Assembly: GCF_004366595.1 (NCBI RefSeq)
Contig: NZ_SORE01000010.1
Coordinates: 183,519-247,518, forward strand
Length of the DNA stretch: 64,000 bases
Direction: 5' to 3'
Source of the DNA: Paraburkholderia rhizosphaerae
Lineage (GTDB): Bacteria; Pseudomonadota; Gammaproteobacteria; Burkholderiales; Burkholderiaceae
The position numbers and the translations under genes were made by a program. Positions 1 to 9,200 of the stretch are shown here, piece after piece. Below the pieces are notes generated by a model. The model saw only the letters and a list, made by a program, of their open reading frames with translations. It was not told the origin of the DNA and ran no database searches. Each line of letters begins with the position of its first letter. Position 1 is the first letter of the stretch.

Positions 1-118
1 CGCCGCCTTCAATTTGCCCGCGATTCGCGGCTCACCTGTACTATTGGTTGCTCACACAATCGGTTCATCGAAACGCCGCCACCGTTGCGCGGACTCGGTA
101 ACGATTGCCCATAGGGTG

Positions 119-137
119 CGCGCAAACGATTTGCGCG
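119..137. promoter_or_regulatory. Perfect inverted repeat upstream of the rsbR-like gene
   Basis: CGCGCAAA and TTTGCGCG form perfect 8-bp arms separated by the 3-nt spacer CGA. The repeat lies about 47 bp before the first gene of the stressosome cluster, where an operator or promoter-proximal element is expected. No T-tract follows, so it is not an intrinsic terminator. An operator role is inference. Confidence 0.4.
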
Positions 138-183
138 AAAGTAAATCAAGCAATACTTACTTGTTGTCCTTCCCGGAGAGTCC

Positions 184-1050
184 ATGAACAAACCGAAAGG
201 CGGCGCTCTAGTCGAGGTGCTGACGCAGCAACGCGATACCTTATTGAGCGACTGGCTGAATCAGCATTTGTCGATTGCACTGCGCCGAGGCTTGACGACC
301 GAAGCAGAAATGTCGGATCAGTTCCGCAATTTCCTGAACGTGTTTGTCGACACGTTGACGAACGCGGAGACGTTCGACGCGAGCCGCCCCGAGTGGGAGC
401 CAGTGCGTACGTTTCTCGCGGACATGTCCGGGCTTCGCGCGCGGCAAGGCTTTACGCCGGTGGAAACCGCGACCTTCGTGTTTTCGCTGAAGGCGCCGCT
501 TTACGCGCGGCTGCGCCACGCGTTGAACGACAATCCCGCGGCGCTCGCCGAAACCAGCTGGGCCGTGAATCTGCTGCTCGACGCGCTCGGCCTCTACACG
601 ACCGAAGTGTTCCAGCGCAGCCGCGAGTCGATCATCCTGCGCCAGAGAGAAGAACTGCTCGAACTGTCGACGCCGGTCGTGCAACTGTGGGAAGACATTC
701 TTGCGCTGCCGCTGATCGGCACGCTCGATTCCGCGCGCACGCAGGTAGTGATGGAAAGCCTGCTGCAGAAAATCGTCGACACGGGCGCGTCGATTGCGAT
801 TATCGATATCACCGGCGTGCCGACGGTCGACACGCTCGTCGCGCAGCATCTGCTCAAGACGGTGGCTGCCGCGCGGCTGATGGGCGCCGATTGCATCATT
901 AGCGGAATTCGCCCGCAGATTGCGCAGACCATCGTGCATCTGGGTGTCGATCTCACCAACGTGACGACCAAAGCGACGCTCGCCGATGCGTTTGTCGTTG
1001 CACTGCAACGTACCGGTTCGAGCGTCGCGGCAGTGCGCGGCGCGAACTGA
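184..1050 (+). CDS. rsbR: RsbR-like stressosome scaffold/sensor (RsbRD_N + STAS)
   Basis: This 288-residue protein has an all-helical N-terminal half (about residues 1-160, the RsbRD/globin-like sensor type) and a C-terminal STAS domain (about 165-280). In Bacillus, RsbR paralogues and RsbS build the stressosome that holds the kinase RsbT. The two threonines phosphorylated in Bacillus RsbRA have counterparts: T180 in LPLIGTLD and T217 in the VDTLVA stretch. The start is supported by GGAGAG six bases upstream. It is the first gene of a same-strand cluster with rsbS and rsbT homologues directly behind it. The sensed signal cannot be read from the sequence; the N-terminal half shows no obvious heme or flavin motif. 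Family assignment is firm, biological output inferred. Confidence 0.9.
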   Translation: MNKPKGGALVEVLTQQRDTLLSDWLNQHLSIALRRGLTTEAEMSDQFRNFLNVFVDTLTNAETFDASRPEWEPVRTFLADMSGLRARQGFTPVETATFVFSLKAPLYARLRHALNDNPAALAETSWAVNLLLDALGLYTTEVFQRSRESIILRQREELLELSTPVVQLWEDILALPLIGTLDSARTQVVMESLLQKIVDTGASIAIIDITGVPTVDTLVAQHLLKTVAAARLMGADCIISGIRPQIAQTIVHLGVDLTNVTTKATLADAFVVALQRTGSSVAAVRGAN

Positions 1051-1066
1051 GCCGAGGGGCGCTGCC

Positions 1067-1423
1067 ATGGACCGCATTCCGATTTTGCGGATGGGCGACT
1101 GCCTGATCGTGTCGATTCAGGTGGATATGCACGATCGCCTCGCGCTTGCGCTGCAAGACGACCTGACCGCGCGCATTGTCAAAGATTCAGCGAAGGGCGT
1201 GCTGATCGACATCTCCGCGCTCGATATCGTCGATTCATTTATCGGCCGGATGATCAGTAACACAGCGGCGATGGCGACCGTGCTCGATGCGGAAACGGTC
1301 GTGGTCGGCATGCAGCCGTCGGTGGCGATCACGCTGGTCGAACTCGGCCTGACGCTGACCGGCGTACGCACCGCGCTCAATGTCGAGCGCGGCATGGCGC
1401 TGCTGCGGCAGCGCCGCCGTTGA
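1067..1423 (+). CDS. rsbS: RsbS-like STAS-domain stressosome antagonist
   Basis: A single STAS domain of 118 residues, the usual RsbS size. The segment GVLIDISALDIVDSFIGRM is strongly RsbS-like, and S57 (in the DS pair) matches the serine phosphorylated by RsbT in Bacillus. RsbS forms the stressosome core with RsbR and sequesters RsbT until phosphorylated. I chose the ATG at 1067 because the longer frame would overlap the rsbR reading frame by about 65 bases, and because GAGGGGC precedes this ATG. The gene lies 16 bp after rsbR and 18 bp before rsbT, so co-transcription is likely. Confidence 0.9.
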   Translation: MDRIPILRMGDCLIVSIQVDMHDRLALALQDDLTARIVKDSAKGVLIDISALDIVDSFIGRMISNTAAMATVLDAETVVVGMQPSVAITLVELGLTLTGVRTALNVERGMALLRQRRR

Positions 1424-1441
1424 TCTCGGATCGACCCGCTT

Positions 1442-1867
1442 ATGGATCCAACCGGCATCACGGTGACGTCGACGATGGAGATCGGTGTGCGCTCGGACCA
1501 GGAAATTGTCCGGCTGCGGCAGATCGTTCGCGATCAGGCGATCGCGCAAGGCTTCTCGCTCGTCGATCAGACGAAGTTCGTCACGGCCGCAAGCGAGCTG
1601 GCACGCAATACGCTGTTGTATGGCGGCGGCGGGGACGCGCATCTGAATGTGATCGTCAACGGCACGCGCAAAGGACTGAGGCTGACCTTTGTCGATCGCG
1701 GCGCTGGCATCGCGGATATCGAGCGCGCATTGCAGGACGGTTTTACAAGCGGTTCGGGGCTCGGCCTCGGACTCGGCGGCGCGCGCCGTCTGTCCGACGA
1801 GTTCGAGATTCAGTCTGAACCGGGTAAGGGCACCACGGTCACGATCACGAAATGGAAATATCGTTGA
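1442..1867 (+). CDS. rsbT: RsbT-like serine/threonine kinase (GHKL ATPase)
   Basis: This 141-residue GHKL/Bergerat-fold kinase is of the RsbT/RsbW class. The N-box (ELARN, N56), G1 box (DRGAGI, D85) and glycine-rich G2 box (about residues 105-113) are all present, so it should bind ATP. RsbT phosphorylates RsbS and RsbR, leaves the stressosome and activates a downstream partner. In Bacillus that partner is RsbU; no RsbU gene is seen here. The 3' end overlaps the next gene by 16 bases, indicating translational coupling. In this locus the likely partners are the GHKL-phosphatase and histidine kinases encoded next. Confidence 0.92.
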   Translation: MDPTGITVTSTMEIGVRSDQEIVRLRQIVRDQAIAQGFSLVDQTKFVTAASELARNTLLYGGGGDAHLNVIVNGTRKGLRLTFVDRGAGIADIERALQDGFTSGSGLGLGLGGARRLSDEFEIQSEPGKGTTVTITKWKYR

Positions 1868-3057
1868 ACGGTTTGCGAGGCATGCATGCGTCGTTCGAGA
1901 TTGCCGACGCGAGCAGTGTCGCGTTTGCGCGCCGCGGCGCGAGCGATGCGGCGCAAAGGTGCGCGTTGAGCGAAACCGACATGGGTCGGCTGGCGCTGAT
2001 CGTCACCGAGGCGGCCACCAATATCCTGAAGCATGCGCAGCACGGTGAGCTGCTGGTTCGGGAGCTGCCGCCATTGCCGGCGTCGCGCGATGGCGCCGCA
2101 CCGCCAGGCGGCACTTGCGGTGTCGAAGTGCTGGCAATCGATCGCGGGCCCGGCATTGCAGATGTACACGCTGCATTCGACGACGGCCGTTCAACGGCCG
2201 GTACGCCCGGCACCGGTCTCGGTGCGATCCGGCGGCTGTCGGAGCAGATGTCGATCTATTCGCAGCCGCAGTTGGGCACGATTGTGCGCGCGACCGTGCG
2301 CGGCCACGCGCCGGGTGGGGCCGACACGCGCAGCGCGCCGCCGTCGGCGTCGGGCACCGATATCGGCGGAGTCTGCGTGCCGTATCCGGGCGAAATGGTG
2401 TGCGGCGACGCGTGGGGTGTCGAAGCCGATCAGCATGGGTTGACGGTAACAGTCGCCGATGGCCTCGGTCACGGACCGGACGCGCATGTGGCCGCCGCGG
2501 GCGCGGTGCACGCGGTGCATCGCCGCGCGGGCCGCTCGCCCGCGGCGCTGATGCAGTACGCACACGACGCGCTGCGCCCGACGCGCGGCGCCGCAGTCGC
2601 GATTGCGCGCGTCGATCTCGCGCGCTCGCAGCTGTCGTTTGCGGGCACCGGCAATATTGCCGCATCGGTGTCGGGCGCGGGCCGCCCGGCGCTTGTCTCC
2701 GGCGCACGAGCGGGCACGATGCCACTCGTCGCCGCGCCGTCCCACAGCGAGCGCAGCCACTGGCAACTGACATCGCGCAACGGCATCGTCGGCCACACGA
2801 TGCGCGATGCGCAGGAATTCGAAGTGCCGTGGACGCGCAATGCAATGCTGATCCTGCATTCCGATGGCATCGGCACGCGCTGGGACCTGGCTGCTTATCC
2901 CGGCCTGCATCTACAGCCCGCGGTGATGATCGCGGCGGTGCTATATCGTGACTTCGCGCGCCACCGCGACGATGCAACCGTGGTGGTGGTGAAAGCAGAC
3001 CAGGGAGTACATTTCACGCATGGCAACGCAGATACTACGAATCCGCCTCGAGACTGA
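1852..3057 (+). CDS. GHKL ATPase-PP2C fusion (RsbX/SpoIIE-type phosphatase)
   Basis: The protein has 401 residues in two parts. Residues ~10-150 form an RsbT/RsbW-like GHKL domain with an N-box (EAATN, N57), G1 (DRGPGI, D98) and a G2-like GTGLG. Residues ~170-390 form a PP2C/SpoIIE phosphatase domain with metal-binding aspartates in VCGDAW (D186), ADGLGHG (D203), the HSDG motif and RDDATV. Stand-alone RsbX dephosphorylates RsbS/RsbR and resets the stressosome; that is the likely role here. Joining a kinase-fold domain to the phosphatase gives one protein both activities, or an ATP-sensing switch. It overlaps rsbT by 16 nt and the following kinase gene by 38 nt. Confidence 0.85.
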   Translation: MEISLNGLRGMHASFEIADASSVAFARRGASDAAQRCALSETDMGRLALIVTEAATNILKHAQHGELLVRELPPLPASRDGAAPPGGTCGVEVLAIDRGPGIADVHAAFDDGRSTAGTPGTGLGAIRRLSEQMSIYSQPQLGTIVRATVRGHAPGGADTRSAPPSASGTDIGGVCVPYPGEMVCGDAWGVEADQHGLTVTVADGLGHGPDAHVAAAGAVHAVHRRAGRSPAALMQYAHDALRPTRGAAVAIARVDLARSQLSFAGTGNIAASVSGAGRPALVSGARAGTMPLVAAPSHSERSHWQLTSRNGIVGHTMRDAQEFEVPWTRNAMLILHSDGIGTRWDLAAYPGLHLQPAVMIAAVLYRDFARHRDDATVVVVKADQGVHFTHGNADTTNPPRD

Positions 3058-4489
3058 AGAGGACGTGGTGGCGGCGCGCCGCCGGGCGCGCGGCATCGCG
3101 GCCGGCTTCGGCTTTTCGCCGCTCGATCAGACGCGCATTGCGAGCGCGGTGTCCGAGATTGCGCGCAATGCGTTCGAGTATGCAAATGCAGGCGAAGTGA
3201 TCTTCGCGATAGACGCGCATGCGAAGCCGCAGGTATTTCTGATCGATGTACGCGACCGCGGACCCGGCATTCGCGATCTGGAATCGGTGCTCGACGGCAC
3301 CTACCGGTCGCCGACCGGTATGGGCCGCGGCATTGCTGGCAGCCGGCGGCTGATGGATCGTTGCACGATCGAGTCTTCAGAGGCCGGTACGACGGTATCG
3401 ATGGCGCGCGTGTTGCCGACGGAGCGCGACGAGATCGCGCCAGTCGGCATCGACGCGATCGTCAACGCATTGATGCAGGAGCCGGCGCGGCCGCGCGCGG
3501 CGGCGGCGCCATCCGACGCGGCGATGCGCGATTCGCTCGACGAAATGCAGGAGCAAAACCGCGAACTGCTGTCCACACTGAACGAGCTGCGCGACCGCCA
3601 GGACGAGCTGACGCGGCTCACGCAGGAGCTCGAAGCGACCAACCGCGGCGTCGTTGCGCTCTACGCGGAACTCGACGAACGCGCCGACGAGCTGCGCCGC
3701 GCCGACACGCTGAAAACCCGCTTCCTGTCGAATATGAGCCATGAGTTGCGCACGCCGCTCAGTTCGATCCGCGCGCTGACGAATCTGCTGCTCAACCGGC
3801 TCGACGGCGAGCTCAGTGGTGAACAGGAACGCCAGGTGCTACTGATTCGCAAGTCCGCGGAAGATCTCACCGAAATCGTCAACGACCTGCTCGATCTGGC
3901 AAAGATCGAAGCCGGCAGAACCGACGTGTTGCCGACGTCGTTCAAGCCGTCCGGGCTCTTTGCGGCACTGCGCACGATGCTGACGCCGCTGCTGGCCGAT
4001 CCGGCGGTACGGCTGATTTTCGAGGAGACAGAAGGACTACCGGCGATCTTCACCGACGAAGCAAAGCTCACACAGATACTGCGTAATTTTGTCTCGAACG
4101 CGCTGAAATTTACCGAGCGCGGCGAGATCCGCGTCGGCGCGCGGCTCGAGCCGGACGGCGAGCACATCACGTTTACGGTCGCGGATACCGGCATCGGCAT
4201 CGCGGAGGAGCACCAGCAAGTGATATTCGAAGAATTCGGGCAAGTGCAAAGTCATTTGCAACAGCGGGTGAAAGGCACCGGGCTCGGCTTGCCGCTGTGC
4301 CGCAAGCTCGCCGCGCTGCTCGGCGGGTACGTCGGCGTCGACAGCCGCTTCGGCGTCGGCTCGACCTTTTATGCGACGCTGCCGGTGCAACTCGTGCCGG
4401 TGGCCGACGCCGGCGAACTCGCTGGCGAGGACGCCGGGTTGCGCGTTGCAGAAGGGGCGCAAGTCGCGGCTCGCGGGGACCGCGCATGA
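3020..4489 (+). CDS. Histidine kinase with N-terminal RsbT-like ATPase domain
   Basis: This 489-residue protein begins with an RsbT-like GHKL domain (about residues 1-132; N-box EIARN, G1 DRGPGI, glycine-rich GMGRGI near residue 100). A helical coiled-coil linker (about 165-235) follows, then HisKA with phospho-acceptor H241 (MSHELRTPL) and a C-terminal HATPase_c domain (DTGIGI, GTGLGL). It therefore carries two GHKL folds. No membrane segment is visible, so it is cytoplasmic. Its start lies inside the preceding phosphatase gene, and it shares an ATGA overlap with the next gene. The RsbT-like head is the obvious candidate contact to the stressosome upstream. Such kinases are known beside rsbRST genes in several proteobacteria; mechanism here is inferred. 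Confidence 0.88.
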   Translation: MATQILRIRLETEEDVVAARRRARGIAAGFGFSPLDQTRIASAVSEIARNAFEYANAGEVIFAIDAHAKPQVFLIDVRDRGPGIRDLESVLDGTYRSPTGMGRGIAGSRRLMDRCTIESSEAGTTVSMARVLPTERDEIAPVGIDAIVNALMQEPARPRAAAAPSDAAMRDSLDEMQEQNRELLSTLNELRDRQDELTRLTQELEATNRGVVALYAELDERADELRRADTLKTRFLSNMSHELRTPLSSIRALTNLLLNRLDGELSGEQERQVLLIRKSAEDLTEIVNDLLDLAKIEAGRTDVLPTSFKPSGLFAALRTMLTPLLADPAVRLIFEETEGLPAIFTDEAKLTQILRNFVSNALKFTERGEIRVGARLEPDGEHITFTVADTGIGIAEEHQQVIFEEFGQVQSHLQQRVKGTGLGLPLCRKLAALLGGYVGVDSRFGVGSTFYATLPVQLVPVADAGELAGEDAGLRVAEGAQVAARGDRA

Positions 4490-6051
4490 GTGCCGCTGCC
4501 CCCCTTGTTCTGAACGTCGACGACAACGACGGCGCCCGCTACGCGAAAACGCGCGTGCTGGTGCATGCGGGCTTCGACGTGATCGAAGCGGCGACCGGCC
4601 AGGGCGCGCTCGACCAGGTGCGCGCGCGCCGGCCCGCGCTCGTGCTGCTCGATGTGAAACTGCCCGATATCAACGGCATCGAGGTGTGCTCGCGCATCAA
4701 GCATGACCCGCTGACGCGCTCGACGCTCGTGCTGCAAACATCGGCCGCCGCGGTGCAATCGCTCGACAAGGTTCGCGCACTCGACGGCGGCGCCGATAGT
4801 TACCTGACTGAACCGATCGAGCCCGCCGAACTGGTGGCGAACGTGCGCGCGCTGTTGCGCCTGCATCGCGCGGAAGAGGCGCTGCGCGATGCGGACCGCC
4901 GCAAGGACCAGTTCCTCGCGACGCTCGCGCACGAACTGCGCAATCCGCTCGCGCCGATCCGCAACGCGGTCGAACTGATGGACCCGAAATACAACGCGGC
5001 CGACGCGATCGTGCGCGACGCGCGGATGATTGCGCGCCGCCAGGTCGAGCATCTGAGCCGGCTCGTCGACGACCTGCTCGATGTGTCGCGTATCACGCAC
5101 GGCAAGATCGCGCTGCGGATGGAAACCGTCGATATCGCGTCGGCGGTTGCGACCGCGGTCGAAACGAATCAGCCGTCGATCGAGCGCAAACATCACACGC
5201 TGCGGGTGAATGTGCCGGCTACGCCGTGCGCGATTCGCGGCGACCCGATCCGCGTCGCGCAGGTGATCGGCAATCTGCTGTCGAATGCGGCGAAGTACAC
5301 GCCGGACGGTGGCGCGATCGGGCTCGACGTGCGCGTGGTCGATGGGTCGGTGGCGATTCGCATCACCGACAACGGCATCGGCATTCCGCCCGCGGAACTG
5401 GGCGACGTGTTCAATCTGTTCATGCAGTCGGCCGATTCGCTGTCGCACTCCGAGGGCGGCCTCGGCATCGGGCTGTCGCTGGCGCGTACGCTCACCGAAT
5501 TGCACGGCGGCTCGATCGAAGCGCGTTCCGAAGGCATCGGCCGCGGCTGCGAGTTCGTCGTGCGGCTGCCGCTCGCGGTGACGCCGCAGTACCCGGCCGC
5601 GGCCGAGAACGAGTCGGCGGCCGCTGCGCCGCAGTCGGCGAGGCGCGTGATGATCGTTGACGATAGCGTCGACGGCGCGGAATCGATGTCGGTGCTGCTC
5701 GACATGCTCGGCCATCAAGTGTGTGTGATGTACGACGGCGCGTCGGCGCTGGCGGCGGCGCCTGAATTCAAACCGGAAGTCGTGATCCTCGACATCGGCC
5801 TGCCCGACCTCGACGGCTACCAGGTTGCCCGCGCGCTGCGCGCGCAACCGGCCACCGCTGGCGCGCTGCTGATCGCGCTGACCGGTTACGGCCAGGAAAG
5901 CGACCGGCAGCGCACGCGCGCGGCGGGCTTCGATCACCATCTGGTGAAGCCAGCGTCGCTCGAAGACATCGAGCGTGTGATTGCGGCGGATGGCGCGAAC
6001 GGGCAGCCACGCAACCCCGGTTTCGAACTGCGTACTGATCCGGCCAGTTGA
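4486..6051 (+). CDS. Receiver-histidine kinase-receiver hybrid
   Basis: The 521 residues are arranged as an N-terminal receiver (about 5-125, acceptor D56 in LLDVKLP), HisKA with H149 (LAHELRNPL), HATPase_c (about 250-365, DNGIGI and GLGIGL) and a C-terminal receiver (about 385-510, acceptor D436 in ILDIGLP). The first receiver has glutamate at residue 109 (YLTEP) where receivers normally have an invariant lysine; the C-terminal receiver keeps LVKP. The start at 4486 overlaps the previous stop as ATGA, so the gene is coupled to the RsbT-headed kinase, which could donate phosphate to the first receiver. The protein is probably cytoplasmic. Confidence 0.88.
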   Translation: MSAAAPLVLNVDDNDGARYAKTRVLVHAGFDVIEAATGQGALDQVRARRPALVLLDVKLPDINGIEVCSRIKHDPLTRSTLVLQTSAAAVQSLDKVRALDGGADSYLTEPIEPAELVANVRALLRLHRAEEALRDADRRKDQFLATLAHELRNPLAPIRNAVELMDPKYNAADAIVRDARMIARRQVEHLSRLVDDLLDVSRITHGKIALRMETVDIASAVATAVETNQPSIERKHHTLRVNVPATPCAIRGDPIRVAQVIGNLLSNAAKYTPDGGAIGLDVRVVDGSVAIRITDNGIGIPPAELGDVFNLFMQSADSLSHSEGGLGIGLSLARTLTELHGGSIEARSEGIGRGCEFVVRLPLAVTPQYPAAAENESAAAAPQSARRVMIVDDSVDGAESMSVLLDMLGHQVCVMYDGASALAAAPEFKPEVVILDIGLPDLDGYQVARALRAQPATAGALLIALTGYGQESDRQRTRAAGFDHHLVKPASLEDIERVIAADGANGQPRNPGFELRTDPAS

Positions 6052-6099
6052 GTTGGCGGATGAACCGAACGGCGAGCCGACGGCTGAGCGGCCGGACGC

Positions 6100-6240
6100 G
6101 TCGCTGAAAAGAAAGGAGCTCCGCACGCGCGGTCTGTGACGCGCGCTGCCGGAAGCACGCGGAGGCCGCACGCGGCACGCGGCACACGCAGCGCGCACAG
6201 CGCACGCGGGCGATCGCGCGCAGGGCACGTCAGGAGAAGG
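6100..6240. repeat. Low-complexity GCACGCG-rich intergenic stretch
   Basis: The spacer between the two hybrid kinase genes has many near copies of GCACGCG/GCACACGC, densest at about 6150-6230, with no credible coding frame. It ends in AGGAGAAG, the ribosome-binding site of the next gene. It looks like a short degenerate simple repeat and could form structured RNA or vary in copy number. Confidence 0.35.
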
Positions 6241-6245
6241 CGTTG

Positions 6246-9200
6246 ATGAAACCAGACAACTCGATGGCGGCGGGCGCGCAACTGGCCGGCGCGACCGCGG
6301 CCTTTTTGCGCGGCGGCGGCGAGATGGGCGCGCTGATCGCCGCCTACGACTGGTCGGCCACGACGCTCGGTCCGCCCGATGGCTGGCCGCAAAGCCTGAA
6401 GATCGCGATCCGCATCATGCTGACATCGCGCCAGCCGATCTGGGTCGGCTGGGGACCCGACCTGCTGTTCTTCTACAACGACCCGTACAAGTCGATTATC
6501 GGCGGCAAGCATCCGGCCGCGCTCGGGCAGCCGACGTCGACGGTGTGGCGCGAGATCTGGCACGAGATCGGGCCGCTGCTCGACACCGCGCTGGCCGGCA
6601 CCGAAGGCACGTACACCGAGCAGAAGCTGTTGATCATGGAGCGCAACGGCTACCCGGAGGAAACCTACTACACGTTTTCGTACAGCCCGGTTCCGGACGA
6701 TCACGGCGGCACTGGCGGCATCATCTGCGCGAACAACGACGACACCGCACGCGTGATCGGCGAGCGGCAACTGGCGTTGCTGCGCGAGATCGGCGCGTCG
6801 ACGACCAACGCGCGCACGTGGCGCGACGCGTGCGAGTCCAGCATGCGCGCGCTGGCGACCGACCCGCAAGACATTGCGTTCGCGATGTTCTATTCAGGCG
6901 AACCCGGCAGCGCGAGCGTGTCGCTCACCTGCGCGTGCGGCATTGCCGCCGGTCATGCGGCCGCGCCCGAGTCGATGCATGCGGACCGGCATCCGGTGTG
7001 GCCGTTCGCCGAGGTGCAGCGCCGCCAGATCATCAAGCTGGTCACGGGTCTCGCCGAACGCTTCGGTGATTCGATGCCGCCGCTGCCAAGCGGTCCGTGG
7101 ACGCAGCCGCCGAGCCAGGCGGCGGTGCTGCCCGTGCAGCCGAGCGGCCAGCGCGGGCCGGGCGGCGTGCTGATCGTCGGGCTCAACCCGTTCCGGCTGT
7201 TCGACGATAGCTATCGCGCGTTTTTGAACCTCGTCGCGCGGCAGATCGGCGGCGCGGTCGGCTATGCGCACGCGTACGACGAAGAGCGCAGGCGCGCCGA
7301 GGCGCTTTCCGAGATCGACCTTGCGAAGACCGCGTTCTTTTCGAATATCAGCCACGAGTTCCGCACGCCGCTTACGCTGATGCTTGGGCCGCTCGAAGAA
7401 CTGCGCGCGAACGGCGAACTGGCCGCGAACGAACGCCGCGATCTGATCGAAGTCACCCATCGCAACAGCTTGCGGCTGTTGAAGCTCGTCAACGCGCTGC
7501 TCGATTTTTCGCGTCTCGAGGCGGGCCGTATCCAGATTCATCGCGAGCCGACTGATCTCGCCGCGTTCACCGCGGAACTCGCTTCGCTGTTCCGCTCGGC
7601 GGTCGAGTCGGCGGGCATGACGCTGGTCGTCGACTGCTCACCGTTGCCTTGTCCAGTCGAGATCGACCGCGACATGTGGGAAAAGATCGTGCTGAATCTG
7701 CTGTCGAACGCGTTCAAGTTCACGCTGTCGGGCACGATCACCGTCAGCGTGAAGCCGGTTGCGGACGATAAGGTCGAAGTGTGCGTGTCGGATACCGGTA
7801 TCGGCATTCCCGAACACGAATTGCCGCGGCTGTTCGAGCGCTTTCATCGCGTCGAAGGCGCGGCCGGCCGCTCGGTCGAAGGCAGCGGCATTGGGCTTGC
7901 GCTCGTGCAGGAACTGGTGCGCTTGCATGATGGTGCGATTCGCGTCGACAGCAAGCTCGGCATCGGCAGCTGCTTCACGGTTGCGGTGCCTGCCTGCAGC
8001 GAGCAGGCGATGGCGCTAGCGGGCGCGTCGGGTGGCGCGGCTCGCGCGGCTCGCGCGACGTCCGTGGCCACCAGCAAGCACGCGCAATCGTATGTCGAAG
8101 CGGCGCTGCGCTGGCTGCCCGATAGCGCGAGCATCGCCGATCCCGACGTCGAAGCGGACGACGCCTGGCGCGCGGCCGCCGAGGCGCTCGATGGCACGAC
8201 GCCTGTCGAAGGCCGCGCGGCGCGCGTGCTGGTGGTCGACGACAACGCGGACTTGCGCGACTACATGTGCCGCATTCTGAGCGCGGCGGGGCACGACGTG
8301 CGGGTCGCCGACGATGGCGTCGCCGCACTCGACGCGATCCGCGCAGCAGTGCCGGACCTCGTCGTATCGGACGTGATGATGCCGCGGCTGGACGGTTTCG
8401 GCCTCGTGCGCGAACTGCGCGCGGACCCGCAATGGCGCGAGACGCCGGTGCTGCTGCTCTCCGCGCGAGCGGGCGAGGAGGCGAAGGTCGGCGGCCTGGA
8501 GTCGGGCGCCGACGACTACCTGACCAAGCCGTTTTCCGCCCGTGAGCTGCTTGCGCGGGTGGCCGGCAATCTGCAGCTTGCGCGGCTGCGCCGCGAATCG
8601 CGGCAGCGTCTTGCCGACGAAACCCGCACGCTCGAAATCCTGAACCGGATCGGCACCGCGGTCGCGGCGGAACTCGATCTGAACCGCGCGGTGCAGACCG
8701 TCACCGATGCGGCGACCGAACTGACCGGCGCCGCGTTCGGCTCGTTTTTCTACAACGTGCAGGACGAAGACGGCGGCCGCTATACGCTGTACACGCTGTC
8801 GGGCGTGCCGAAAGACGCGTTTTCGAAGTTTCCGATGCCGCGCAATACCGCAGTGTTCGCACCGACCTTCAACGGCGAAGGCATCGTGCGTTCCGACGAC
8901 ATCACGAAGGACCCGCGTTATGGCGAAAACGATCCGTACTACGGAATGCCGGCTGGCCATCTGAAAGTGGTCAGTTATCTCGCCGCGCCGGTGGTGTCGC
9001 GCACCGGCGAAGTGCTAGGCGGTCTGTTCTTCGGCCACCCGCAGCCGGGCGTGTTCACCGCGCGCGCCGAACGGTTTCTCGCGGGCATTGCCGCGCAGGC
9101 GGCGAGCGCGATCGACAATGCGCGGCTTTATCGGGCCGCGCAGAACGAGATCGCTGCACGCTCGAAAGCGCAGGCCGCGCTGCATAACCTGAACGAAACA

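Noticed and set aside
9..191. 60-codon minus-strand frame at the left edge
   Set aside because: It overlaps the promoter of the stressosome cluster and has no features of a real protein.
4369..6228. 619-codon open frame on the minus strand
   Set aside because: It lies antisense to the receiver-kinase-receiver gene, is rich in Arg/Ala/His as expected from high-GC shadows, and shows no domain.
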